Part shown: positions 15,395 through 24,104 of the stretch, piece by piece
Numbering within the stretch: position 1 is the first letter of the stretch
How the letters are laid out: every line of letters starts with the position of its first letter
Assembly: GCA_025361935.1 (NCBI GenBank)
Contig: JANYJB010000095.1
Location: 1-48,978 of the forward strand
Source: Verrucomicrobiota bacterium
Lineage (GTDB): Bacteria; Verrucomicrobiota; Verrucomicrobiia; Opitutales; Opitutaceae
Length of the DNA stretch: 48,978 nucleotides
Direction: 5' to 3'
The notes under the pieces: generated by a model
What the model was told of the DNA's origin: nothing
The model's database searches: none
What the model saw: the letters and a program-made list of their open reading frames with translations, nothing else
Position numbers and translations under genes: made by a program

Positions 15395-18300
15395 ATGTCC
15401 GTCCTCAATCAAATCCCACGCCTCAAGCTCACCGGCATCTGTGCGCCCGCTCGCGGTGCCGTGCTCGCGGAGCTCGTGCGCGGACGCCCCGCGCCCGTCT
15501 GGCTCGTGGTCGCCGAAGAACTGAAACACGCCGAGCAACTCGCCGAAGATATCACTTTTTTTCACCGCTCCGCCGGCGGCAACCCCGCCGCGCTCGACGT
15601 CATCGTTTTCCCCGAGTCGATGCCCGACTCCCGCGACATGCGCGAAGCCTTCGCCGCCTCCTCCGACCGCATGACGGTGCTGTCAAAACTCCGCGCCACC
15701 CGCGCCGCCAGTCCGTTCACGCCACTCGCCGCCGCCAATTCCCAACTCATCGTCTTCACAACGCCCGCCGCCCTCCTCCAGCCCGTCCCCGCCATCGAGG
15801 CCTTTTCCACCCGCGAGTTCACCCTCAAGCGCGGACAAACCCAGCCGTTTCACGCCCTCCTCGAAACTCTCGGTTCCCTCGACTACGATTCCGAAGCCGT
15901 CTGCGAATCACCGGGCCACTACGCCATCCGTGGTGGCATCATCGACGTCTATCCGATCACCGCAAACCAGCCCTACCGCCTCGATTTCTTCGGCGACGAA
16001 ATCGAAGACATCCGCGCCTTTGATCCTGTTACCCAACGCTCCGGCGAACAGGTCGATTCGATCACCCTCTCCGCCTCGCCCCGCCTCAAGCTCGACTCGT
16101 CGAAAACCGGCCTGGCCGACTACCTCTCGCCTGCCACTCATCTGGTTTTTGTCGAACCCGCCGCGCTCGACGAGGAGTTCAGCGCCTTCGCTCGCGAGGG
16201 CTTTGACAACCTCACACCCATCCTCGCCCGCTGCGCCGCTGCCTTCGGCCTGAGCGACCTCGACGAAGCTTCCGCGCTGTTCGACGGCCCCGCAGTTGCC
16301 GAGTCCACCTGGGACACCGAAAGTCTACACCATCACCGCACCTATCCCTCGGACGAACTTGTCGCCCAGGAACGCCTCGCCGCCGAGGAGGAATCCCGCC
16401 GCGCCTTCCTCCAGCAACTCGTCGCCTGGAAAAAAGACGGCTACGGCCTCGCCTTCGTCGTCTCCAAGGAAGGCGAAGAGCAACGCGTCAAAGAAATCCT
16501 CGCCGAGGATTCCCGCTTCAAGGGCCTGCAACCGCTCTGGGTGCGCGGCTCGCTCAACGAAGGCTTCCGCTGCACCTACCGCGCCGACGCCGGCCTACTC
16601 TGGTCCACGTTGCCCAAACGCAAGCTCGGCGAGATCGGCGGCCTCGTGCTCGTCACCGAAACCGAACTCTTCGGCCGCCAGCGCACGCGCCGCGTTTCCA
16701 CGCCGCAGCGCGCCCTCGTCCAACGCGCGCAGGTGGACCAGCTCCTCGACTTCTCCGAGTTGGTCGAAGGCGATTTCGTCGTCCACCTCCAGCACGGCAT
16801 CGCCCTCTACCGCGGTCTCACCAAGCTCGACACGCGCGACGGCCAGCGCGAGGTCATCTCGATCGAGTTTGACGACGGCGTCACCCTTCACGTCCCGCTC
16901 CAGGAATCTCACCTCATCAGCCGCTACGTCGGCCTCGGGAAAACCAAACCCCAACTCGGAAAAATCGGTTCCGGTCGCTGGGAAAAAACCCGCCAAGCCG
17001 CCGAGCGCGCGACTATCGACCTCGCCGCCGAGCTGCTGAAAATCCACGCGATGCGCGAGGCCCAGCCCGGCCACGCCTTCGACCCAGACAACACGTGGCA
17101 AAAAGAATTCGAGGGCTCTTTCCCCTTCACGGAAACGCGGGACCAGTTGAAGGCCATCGAGGAGACCAAGGCCGACATGGAAAAAACCCGCCCGATGGAC
17201 CGCCTCATCTGCGGCGATGTCGGCTTCGGCAAGACCGAGGTCGCCATCCGCGCCGCCTTCAAGGCCGTGCAAGGTGGCAAACAGGTCGCCGTCCTCGTGC
17301 CGACCACCGTGCTTGCCCAGCAGCATCTCAACACGTTTCGCGAACGCATGGCCGGCTACCCCATCGCCGTCGAGATGGTCAGCCGCTTCCGCACCAAGGC
17401 CGAGCACACCCGCGTCCTCAACGCCACCGCCGCCGGCCAGGTTGACATCCTCGTCGGCACGCACCGCCTGCTCCAAACCGACGTCTCCTTCAACGACCTC
17501 GGCCTCGTCATCATCGACGAGGAGCAGCGCTTCGGCGTTAAGCATAAGGAGAAATTAAAAACCCTCCGCTCCACCGTGGACGTCCTCTCCATGAGCGCCA
17601 CGCCCATCCCGCGCACCCTCTACATGGCGATGACCGGCGCGCGCGACATGAGCGTCATCGAGACCGCGCCCACCAACCGACACCCGATCCAGACCATCGT
17701 CAAAACCTACGACGAAAAACTCGTCGTGGACGCCATCCGCCACGAAATCCGCCGCGGCGGTCAGGTTTTTTATCTTCATAATCGTGTCCAGACGATCGAG
17801 CTCGTCGCCGCCCGCCTCCGCGAACTTTTGCCCGACCTCACCATCGGCACCGGCCACGGCCAGATGGACGACGACGAGCTGGAAAAAACCATGACCGACT
17901 TCGTCGCCGGCACCTACCAGGTGCTCGTCTGCACGACCATCATCGAGAGCGGCCTCGATATCCCCAACTGCAACACGATCATCATCGAGGGCGCGGACCG
18001 CTTCGGACTCTCGCAACTTTATCAACTGCGTGGCCGCGTCGGCCGTTTCAAGCACCAGGCCTACGCTTATCTTTTGCTCCATCGTCACACGCGCCTCGTC
18101 GAGATCGCCCGCGAGCGTCTCAACGCCATGCGCACGCACAACCAGCTCGGCGCCGGCTTCCGCATCGCCATGCGCGACCTCGAACTGCGCGGTGCCGGCA
18201 ATCTCCTCGGCTCCCAGCAAAGCGGCCACATTATCGGTGTAGGCTTCGAGCTCTACTGCCAGTTGCTCCGCCAATCCGTCGCCCGCCTCAAAGGCGAAAA

Positions 18301-18826
18301 ACAAGCGTCCGCCATCCGCGCCAACGTGAAACTCGACTTCGTCTTCGTCGGCGAAAGTGCCTCCGAAGGTAGGAGCCTACTTGTGAGCGATTCCTCCTCC
18401 TACAAAGCCATCAAGGATGCCGAGCACACCGCCGACGGCGCCGTCGAAGTCGCCAAAATCCAGGCCCGCATTCCTCCCGCCTACATCACCGAAACTCGCC
18501 TGCGCATCGACCTCTACCGCCGCCTCGCGATGGCCGATACGCCCGCTAAACTGAAGGAAATCGAGAGCGACCTCCGCGACCGTTTCGGCAAGTTCGGCGA
18601 CGAAGTCCGCGCCCTGCTGCTGGTCACAGAAATCCGAATTCGCGCGGAACAAAAGGGCGTCATCTCCGTCGAAACCGATTCATCCCGCCTCAAGTGCCTG
18701 CGCAACACCGGCCGCCGCGACGACTTCGTGATGCTCAACACCCGGTTTCCAAGGTTGACCACCCCCAAGCCCCTCCTACGGTTAAAAGAGATCATCTCGT
18801 TTCTGAACAATCTGCCCACTCCATGA
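15395..18826 (+). CDS. mfd: Transcription-repair coupling factor
   Basis: Mfd removes RNA polymerase stalled at DNA lesions and recruits UvrA. Of 1143 residues, full length. Order of parts: UvrB-homology region (GHYAIRGGIIDVYP), the RNA polymerase-interacting domain (about residue 458, GDFVVHLQHGIALYRG), the translocase with Walker A GDVGFGKTEVA (about 606), DEEQRFGVKHKEKLK, SATPIPRTL, and TTIIESGLDIPN and QLYQLRGRVGR in the second RecA lobe. In the C-terminal part, residues about 992-1003 are encoded by a REP-like repeat in frame, just before the conserved PPAYITETRLRIDLYRRLA. That is a variable linker, so function is probably kept. The stop overlaps the next start (ATGA). Confidence 0.96.
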   Translation: MSVLNQIPRLKLTGICAPARGAVLAELVRGRPAPVWLVVAEELKHAEQLAEDITFFHRSAGGNPAALDVIVFPESMPDSRDMREAFAASSDRMTVLSKLRATRAASPFTPLAAANSQLIVFTTPAALLQPVPAIEAFSTREFTLKRGQTQPFHALLETLGSLDYDSEAVCESPGHYAIRGGIIDVYPITANQPYRLDFFGDEIEDIRAFDPVTQRSGEQVDSITLSASPRLKLDSSKTGLADYLSPATHLVFVEPAALDEEFSAFAREGFDNLTPILARCAAAFGLSDLDEASALFDGPAVAESTWDTESLHHHRTYPSDELVAQERLAAEEESRRAFLQQLVAWKKDGYGLAFVVSKEGEEQRVKEILAEDSRFKGLQPLWVRGSLNEGFRCTYRADAGLLWSTLPKRKLGEIGGLVLVTETELFGRQRTRRVSTPQRALVQRAQVDQLLDFSELVEGDFVVHLQHGIALYRGLTKLDTRDGQREVISIEFDDGVTLHVPLQESHLISRYVGLGKTKPQLGKIGSGRWEKTRQAAERATIDLAAELLKIHAMREAQPGHAFDPDNTWQKEFEGSFPFTETRDQLKAIEETKADMEKTRPMDRLICGDVGFGKTEVAIRAAFKAVQGGKQVAVLVPTTVLAQQHLNTFRERMAGYPIAVEMVSRFRTKAEHTRVLNATAAGQVDILVGTHRLLQTDVSFNDLGLVIIDEEQRFGVKHKEKLKTLRSTVDVLSMSATPIPRTLYMAMTGARDMSVIETAPTNRHPIQTIVKTYDEKLVVDAIRHEIRRGGQVFYLHNRVQTIELVAARLRELLPDLTIGTGHGQMDDDELEKTMTDFVAGTYQVLVCTTIIESGLDIPNCNTIIIEGADRFGLSQLYQLRGRVGRFKHQAYAYLLLHRHTRLVEIARERLNAMRTHNQLGAGFRIAMRDLELRGAGNLLGSQQSGHIIGVGFELYCQLLRQSVARLKGEKQASAIRANVKLDFVFVGESASEGRSLLVSDSSSYKAIKDAEHTADGAVEVAKIQARIPPAYITETRLRIDLYRRLAMADTPAKLKEIESDLRDRFGKFGDEVRALLLVTEIRIRAEQKGVISVETDSSRLKCLRNTGRRDDFVMLNTRFPRLTTPKPLLRLKEIISFLNNLPTP
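18369..18403 (+). repeat. REP-like element inside mfd, in frame
   Basis: GTAGGAGC at 18369-18376 is followed by a degenerate stem around TT, then GCGATTCCTCC, and ends with CTCCTAC (18397-18403), the exact reverse complement of the first seven bases. It is the same family as 3411-3496 and 15334-15362. It is translated as GRSLLVSDSSSY without a frameshift, inside the variable linker of Mfd. Confidence 0.75.
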
Positions 18827-19845
18827 CGTTGAGTCGTTTCCGGTCCCTCGGCATCCTCATTGCCCTCCTTCCCGTTGCCGTTCTCGCCCAAACGCCTCCG
18901 GTCTCACCGGATGCGTCCAAAAAAGCGCCCGCCGACAACCTCGACCTGCGCTTCGCCAACGGCATCGTCGCCGTTGCCGAGGACAAGGTCATCACTGTCG
19001 ATGATCTCCGCCGCGAGATCGCCCCACGCGTAAACAGCATCCAGCGCGCGGCCACCAGCGAGAAAGACTTTAACGACCGCATGGAGGCCCTCCAGGACGA
19101 TATCATCCAGCAGATGATCGACCGAGTCCTCATCGTGAAGGATTTCAAGAAAGACGAAAAGCGCCACATTCCTGACAGCATCATCGACAACGCCATCGCC
19201 GAGGAGCAGATCCGCCGCTTCGACGGCGACCGTTCCAAGTTCCTCGCCTACCTCCGCGCCATCGGCATGACCTTCCGCGAATACCGCAAGAAGATGGAGG
19301 AAGACATCATCTACGACTACATGCGCGGCCAGCAGCACCGCAACCAGGCCGTCGTCAGCCCCGCTCGCGTGGAAACCTTCTATTATGAAAACAAGGACCG
19401 CTTCTATCAGGAAGACCAGGTCCACATGCGCATGATCGCCCTCAACCGCGTCGAAAAAGAAACTGACGAGCAACTCCTCGCCAGAGCCGACAAGGTTGAG
19501 GTCCGCTTCAAAGCCGGTGAAAAATTCGACGATCTCGCCCGTGAAGTCAGCCAGGACGCCAAACGCGCCAAAGGCGGCGACTGGGGCTGGCAGCGCAAGA
19601 CCGACCTCAAGGCCGAGTTCAGCGATCCGCTCTTCAAACTCGAAAAAGGCCAGCTCACCGCGCCCATCATCACCGCCGAGGCGGCCTATATCCTTTACGT
19701 GGAAGACCGTAAACTCGCCGGCGTTCAGCCTCTTGCCGACGTCCGCGACCAGATTGAGAATAATCTCGCCAACCAGATGGCCCAGCAGTCGGAAAATAAG
19801 TGGCTCGAACGCCTCCGCCGCAACGCCTACATCCGCATTTACTGA
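18823..19845 (+). CDS. SurA/PpiC-like periplasmic peptidyl-prolyl isomerase
   Basis: Of 340 residues from the ATG at 18823, which overlaps the mfd stop. The N-terminus is a signal peptide (RFRSLGILIALLPVAVLAQ). A SurA-type chaperone domain follows (GIVAVAEDKVITVDDLRREI... QQMIDRVLIVKDF ... FREYRKKMEEDIIYDYMRG). After it comes a parvulin-like domain (HMRMIAL ... FDDLAREVSQDAKRAKGGDWGWQ ... FKLEKGQLTAPI). It should act outside the cytoplasmic membrane in outer-membrane protein folding. One parvulin domain is seen, against two in E. coli SurA, so I give no gene symbol. A strong terminator follows. Confidence 0.9.
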   Translation: MTLSRFRSLGILIALLPVAVLAQTPPVSPDASKKAPADNLDLRFANGIVAVAEDKVITVDDLRREIAPRVNSIQRAATSEKDFNDRMEALQDDIIQQMIDRVLIVKDFKKDEKRHIPDSIIDNAIAEEQIRRFDGDRSKFLAYLRAIGMTFREYRKKMEEDIIYDYMRGQQHRNQAVVSPARVETFYYENKDRFYQEDQVHMRMIALNRVEKETDEQLLARADKVEVRFKAGEKFDDLAREVSQDAKRAKGGDWGWQRKTDLKAEFSDPLFKLEKGQLTAPIITAEAAYILYVEDRKLAGVQPLADVRDQIENNLANQMAQQSENKWLERLRRNAYIRIY

Positions 19846-19866
19846 GGCCCCAAGCCCGGATCATTT

Positions 19867-19898
19867 AAAAGCCGGCCCCGAGACGGGTCGGCTTTTTT
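19867..19898 (+). terminator. Rho-independent terminator after the SurA-like gene
   Basis: An 11-bp stem AAAGCCGGCCC / GGGTCGGCTTT with one G-T pair and a CGAGAC-type loop ends in a run of six T. It closes the rnc-mfd-surA transcript and separates it from radC. Confidence 0.9.
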
Positions 19899-19956
19899 GT
19901 TGTCGTCTCCCTCCGATATGCAAGGTGCTCTCCATCGGCAAAGCCGCGCCGCCGCC

Positions 19957-20676
19957 ATGAGCACCCCCTATCTACCCGACAACCGCCTCAAGACCACCGC
20001 CGTCTCCGAGCGCCCGCAGGAACGCCTAGAACGCCACGGCGCCGCCGCCCTGAGCGACACCGAACTCCTCGCCATGCTCCTCCGCAGCGGCACCCGCGGC
20101 CACGACGTCCTCACCCTCTCGTCACGCCTTATCGCCGAGGCCGGCTCGCTCTCCGGCCTCATCCAGTGGAAAGAGACGGATTTCAAAAAACTCAAGGGCA
20201 TCGGCCGCGTGAAAGCGCTCCAGCTCATTACCGTGATGGAGGTCGCTCGCCGCGTTCTTAGCCAGAGTGCGGCGGTCGATCCCGTCATGAACGACGCCGA
20301 GGCGGCCGCCGACTACCTGCGCACTCTTGCCCACGGGCTGACCGTCGAGAAATTCTGGGTGCTCTGCCTCAACCGCAAAAACCGCCTCATCAAATGCGTG
20401 GAGGTCACCTCCGGCACCGCCACCAGCTCGCTGGCGCATCCGCGTGAAGTTTTCCGCGAAGCCATCCGCGAGTCGGCCACCGCTGTGATCTGCGCCCATA
20501 ACCATCCCTCGGGCGACCCCGCGCCAAGCTCCGCCGATATAAAAATCACCCGCCAGCTCCGCGAAGCCGGTCAAACCGTGGACATCACGCTCCTCGATCA
20601 CGTAATCCTTGGAAATCCGACCTCCGATCCTTTGGGCAGGGGCTACTACAGCTTCCGCGAAGCCGGGCTTGTTTAA
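19957..20676 (+). CDS. radC: RadC family JAB-domain protein
   Basis: Of 239 residues. The N-terminal half has a helix-hairpin-helix-like region (LSDTELLAMLLRSGTRG and LKGIGRVKALQL). The C-terminal half is a JAB/MPN metalloprotease-like domain with the metal-binding motif HNHPSGDPAPSSAD. The name is historical, since a DNA repair role is not well supported; the biochemical function is unknown. I chose the ATG at 19957 because the family begins close to DNRLKTTAVSERPQERL. An in-frame ATG at 19918 would add 13 residues. Confidence 0.9.
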   Translation: MSTPYLPDNRLKTTAVSERPQERLERHGAAALSDTELLAMLLRSGTRGHDVLTLSSRLIAEAGSLSGLIQWKETDFKKLKGIGRVKALQLITVMEVARRVLSQSAAVDPVMNDAEAAADYLRTLAHGLTVEKFWVLCLNRKNRLIKCVEVTSGTATSSLAHPREVFREAIRESATAVICAHNHPSGDPAPSSADIKITRQLREAGQTVDITLLDHVILGNPTSDPLGRGYYSFREAGLV

Positions 20677-20711
20677 ATCGCCGGCGCCGCGTCAATTTTC
20701 CCGCCGGGCGC

Positions 20712-20738
20712 AAAAAAACCTCCCTGGCCACAGGGAGG
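20712..20738 (-). terminator. Rho-independent terminator of tRNA-Tyr
   Basis: On the minus strand CCTCCCTG-TGGC-CAGGGAGG is followed by seven T residues, directly after the tRNA-Tyr 3' end. The plus-strand radC ends upstream, at 20676. Confidence 0.92.
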
Positions 20739-20743
20739 CAAAG

Positions 20744-20829
20744 TGGTGGTGGAAGCCGGAGTCGAACCAGCGAACGCGTGAGCGGGAGGATTTACAGTCC
20801 CCATCCTTTGGCCACTTGGATATTCCACC
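20744..20829 (-). tRNA. tRNA-Tyr (GTA)
   Basis: An 86-base class II tRNA with a long variable arm. The acceptor stem GGTGGAA pairs with TTCCACC, then A and an encoded CCA. The anticodon loop CTGTAAA has GTA (20793-20795 on the complementary strand), and the T loop is TTCGACT. The long variable arm and GTA anticodon make tyrosine certain. Confidence 0.96.
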
Positions 20830-20954
20830 AAAACCGAAGGGACAAAAAGGCGTTTCCCCCAAGTTAGTTCAAGTCCCAATTTGGCTAATTTCCCGTTTAC
20901 CCCGGTGACTTGCTTAACACCTCGCCCGGACCACTATGGGACTCAACCTCCACC

Positions 20955-22391
20955 ATGACCGAGGAAGTCACCGAAGCCGTCAGCACCAGCTACCTCTCCC
21001 ACTTGCTCACCGTGGGAGGCTTCCTTCTGGCCGTCTTCGCCATCGCCCGCCTCGTCGGCGAAAAACGCCAACCCAGCAACACTCTCGCCTGGCTGCTTGG
21101 CATCGTGCTCGTGCCCTACGTAGGCGTGCCCCTTTATCTCCTGGTCGGCGGACGCAAGCTTCGCCGACTCGCAGCCAGCAAGATCCATGTCGCCCCGCAC
21201 CTGCCGGGCGTGCGCGCCGTCTCCGCGTCCACCGCCGCCCTTCCGACCGTTCACGCCATTGCCAGCACCGGTGGCAGCCCTCCCGCCAGCGGCAACACCG
21301 TGCGTCTCATCACCACGGGCGAACAAGCTTTCGCAGAGTTGGAAGCCGCGATCCTCAACGCCCGCCACTCGATCCACATCACCACGTTCATCCTTAGCCG
21401 CGACGAAACCGGCCGGCGGCTCGTGCAACTGCTCGCCCAACGCGCCCGCGAGGGCGTGAAGGTCCGTCTGCTGCTCGACGCAGTCGGCTGCCTGTTCTCC
21501 AGCCGTGGATTCGTGAACCCGATCCGCGAGGCCGGCGGCGAAGTTGTGCGCTTCATGCCGGTCATCCCGCTCTCAAGTCGCGGTTCCGCCAACTTGCGCA
21601 ATCACCGCAAAATCGCCATCTTCGACCAGCACACCGCGATCATCGGTGGCCACAACATCGCCCGCGAATACATGGGGCCGCAGCCTTGGAAAAAACGGTG
21701 GAACGACTTCGGCGCGGTCATCAGCGGGCCGGGAGCAGCCTTGCTCAACGAGGTTTTCCTCGCCGACTGGTCCTTTGCCAGCGGACAGTCACTCGACACC
21801 CTCCACACAGAAATCGACCCAGCCGCCGTGCGCGGCAAAGGGGACGCCGAGCTGCAGATCATCGCCAGCGGCCCAGATGTGAACGGCGATCCGCTCTACG
21901 AGGGCATCGTCTCGATGATTCAGGAAGCCGAGCAGAGCATCTGGATCGTCACGCCCTACTTCATTCCCGACGAGGTGCTCCTGCGCTCCCTCATCGTCAA
22001 AGCACGCGCCGGCAAGGACGTGACGCTCATTATCCCCGCCCGCTCCAACCACCCCGTCACCGACTACGCGCGACGCCATTATGTGCGCCAGCTCATCCAG
22101 GCGGGCGCGCGCGTGCTTCACTACAAACACGGAATGATGCACTCGAAGGCCATCATCGTGGACGATCGCATGGCACTCCTCGGCTCGGCCAACTTTGATC
22201 TGCGCAGCCTCTTTGTTAACTTTGAAATCGGCGTAATGCTTTACTCTCCTGCCGACGTGCAGGCCATGCACTCATGGGCGGGCGAACTCATGCGCTCCTG
22301 CGTCTCACCGAAGCCCGAGAAAGTCCGCCGTTTTCGCCTGCTCGGCAACCTCGCCGAAGACCTTAGCCGACTGCTCGCGCCGTTGCTGTGA
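20955..22391 (+). CDS. cls: Cardiolipin synthase, phospholipase D type
   Basis: It forms cardiolipin in the cytoplasmic membrane. Of 478 residues from the ATG at 20955; an in-frame ATG at 20910 would add 15 with no family support. Two N-terminal membrane segments (LLTVGGFLLAVFAIARLV and LLGIVLVPYVGVPLYLLVG) come before two phospholipase D domains with complete HKD motifs: NHRKIAIFD...GG and MHSKAIIVDD...GSANFD. Together they form one active site. Its closest types are ClsA-like enzymes. It converges on cimA. Confidence 0.93.
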   Translation: MTEEVTEAVSTSYLSHLLTVGGFLLAVFAIARLVGEKRQPSNTLAWLLGIVLVPYVGVPLYLLVGGRKLRRLAASKIHVAPHLPGVRAVSASTAALPTVHAIASTGGSPPASGNTVRLITTGEQAFAELEAAILNARHSIHITTFILSRDETGRRLVQLLAQRAREGVKVRLLLDAVGCLFSSRGFVNPIREAGGEVVRFMPVIPLSSRGSANLRNHRKIAIFDQHTAIIGGHNIAREYMGPQPWKKRWNDFGAVISGPGAALLNEVFLADWSFASGQSLDTLHTEIDPAAVRGKGDAELQIIASGPDVNGDPLYEGIVSMIQEAEQSIWIVTPYFIPDEVLLRSLIVKARAGKDVTLIIPARSNHPVTDYARRHYVRQLIQAGARVLHYKHGMMHSKAIIVDDRMALLGSANFDLRSLFVNFEIGVMLYSPADVQAMHSWAGELMRSCVSPKPEKVRRFRLLGNLAEDLSRLLAPLL

Positions 22392-22470
22392 GGTAGGGAG
22401 GGACTGCTGGGCCGTCCGCTCCGAAAAAACGTCCGTCGATCCCGGCGGGCCCAGCGGTCCCGCCCTACCT
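22391..22470. repeat. 23-bp imperfect inverted repeat between cls and cimA
   Basis: The left arm at 22391-22413 starts AGGTAGGG-A-GGGAC. The right arm at 22448-22470 is its reverse complement with two mismatches. It starts on the last base of the cls stop codon and ends just before the cimA stop on the other strand. It is not of the GTAGGAG family. The size and position between convergent genes suggest a second dispersed intergenic repeat, possibly working as a bidirectional terminator. Confidence 0.65.
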
Positions 22471-22472
22471 GC

Positions 22473-24035
22473 TCACCCCTGCAGCAGCTTGTAGTTGACC
22501 GCGTCAGTCAATGCCTCCCACGAGGCGTCGATGATGTTGTCGCTCACACCGACCGTGCCCCAGACTTCGTGCCCGTCGCCGGACTCGATGAAAACGCGCG
22601 TGCGGGCGTTAGCGCCGGAACGGCTGTCGAGAATACGGACTTTGTAGTCGCGCAGTTCCACTTTCTGGAGCTGGGGATAAACGGATTCGAGCGCGACACG
22701 CAGCGCCTTATCGAGCGCGCCGACCGGGCCGGTGCACTCGGCGACGGTGTGCGTCGAGTGGCCGTTGACCTTGAGCTTCACGGTCGCCTCGGAAACGGAC
22801 TCGGTTCCGCGCCGCTCCACGCTCACGCGGTAGCCCTCGACCTCGAAAAACGTCTTCGCCTGGCCGAGCGCCCGGGCCATGAGCAGTTTGAGCGAGGCGT
22901 CGGCCGCCTCGAATTCGTAGCCCTTGAACTCAAGTTCCTTCAATTCGTCGATAAGGGTCTTCATCGCCGGATCTTTCTCGTCGAGCGCGAAGCCGAGTTC
23001 TTTCGCCTTCATGGCGATGCTGGAGCGGCCCGCCATGTCGGACACGAGCACTCGGGTGCGGTTGCCCACGAGGGACGGGTCGATATGTTCGTAGGAGGAC
23101 TTCACTTTTTGCGCGGCGTTAGCGTGGAGGCCGCCTTTGTGCGCGAAGGCCGACGCGCCGATGTAGGGCGCCTTGGTGTCGGGCTTAAGATTGGCAAGCT
23201 CGTCGAAGTAAAGCGCCAGATCGCGCAACTGGCCGAGGTTCTGGGCGCAACGGGCGGTGCGGCCCATCTTGAGGAACAGGCTCGGCAAGATGGTGAAGAG
23301 ATTCGCGTTTCCAGTGCGCTCGCCGTAGCCGTTAGCGGTGCCCTGCACGAGCGTCGCGCCCGCACCAATGCCAGCCAGCGACAGCGCAACGCCGAGACCG
23401 CTGTCGTTGTGGCAATGCACGCCGACCTTGTCGGCACCGAACTCTTTGACGACGCGGGCGACGATGGTCTTGAAATCATCGACAAGCGTGCCGCCGTTGG
23501 TGTCGCAAAGGGAAAGATTACTCACACCACCCTTGATCGCAGCGGCGAGCGTGCGCAGGGCGTAGTCGGGATCTGCGCGGTAGCCGTCGAAGAAATGCTC
23601 GGCGTCGTAGATCACCTCGCGGCCCTGCGCAGTGAGGTAGCGGGCGGAGTCCTCGATCATCGCGAGGTTTTCTTCGAGGGTGGTGCGCAGAATTTCGGTG
23701 ACGTGGAGCGTCCAGGTTTTACCCACGATGGTCATGACCGGCATGCCGCTGTCGAGGAGGGTCTTGAGTTGGGCGTCCTCGGAGGCCTTCACGCCAGCGC
23801 GACGGGTCGATCCGAACGCGGCGAGCTTGGCGTGCTTCAGCTTAAGTTTACGCGCCTCTTGGAAATACGTGATGTCACGCGGATTGGAGCCGGGGAAACC
23901 GCCCTCGATGTAGTCCACGCCGAACTGGTCTAGCTTCTCGGTAATGAGGAGTTTATCGGTGACTGAAAAGCTGATGCCTTCGCCCTGCGTGCCGTCGCGC
24001 AGTGTGGTGTCGTAGATTTTGACCGAGTTGCTCAT
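22473..24035 (-). CDS. cimA: Citramalate synthase
   Basis: It condenses pyruvate and acetyl-CoA into citramalate, a threonine-independent start to isoleucine. Of 520 residues from the ATG at 24033-24035. A DRE-TIM metallolyase barrel is seen: IYDTTLRDGTQGEGISFSV with the metal Asp and catalytic Arg, GVHCHNDSGLGVA with the HxH metal ligands, and VQGTANGYGERTGNANL. The C-terminal LeuA-type allosteric domain begins near the sequence KVELRDYKVRILD. The DGTQGEG motif and length match CimA rather than 2-isopropylmalate synthase (LeuA). It follows thrC on the same strand. Confidence 0.92.
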   Translation of the reverse strand: MSNSVKIYDTTLRDGTQGEGISFSVTDKLLITEKLDQFGVDYIEGGFPGSNPRDITYFQEARKLKLKHAKLAAFGSTRRAGVKASEDAQLKTLLDSGMPVMTIVGKTWTLHVTEILRTTLEENLAMIEDSARYLTAQGREVIYDAEHFFDGYRADPDYALRTLAAAIKGGVSNLSLCDTNGGTLVDDFKTIVARVVKEFGADKVGVHCHNDSGLGVALSLAGIGAGATLVQGTANGYGERTGNANLFTILPSLFLKMGRTARCAQNLGQLRDLALYFDELANLKPDTKAPYIGASAFAHKGGLHANAAQKVKSSYEHIDPSLVGNRTRVLVSDMAGRSSIAMKAKELGFALDEKDPAMKTLIDELKELEFKGYEFEAADASLKLLMARALGQAKTFFEVEGYRVSVERRGTESVSEATVKLKVNGHSTHTVAECTGPVGALDKALRVALESVYPQLQKVELRDYKVRILDSRSGANARTRVFIESGDGHEVWGTVGVSDNIIDASWEALTDAVNYKLLQG

Positions 24036-24104
24036 GGGAGGGGTCAGCCTTACGCGCCCGGCGGCGGCTGGCAAGCGGCGGTTTACCCCACATCCAAGAC
24101 TCGA

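Noticed and set aside
22569-23933. Plus-strand open frame of 454 codons over cimA
   Set aside because: It is antisense to the CimA barrel with intact metal and catalytic motifs; the translation looks like GC-biased shadow sequence.
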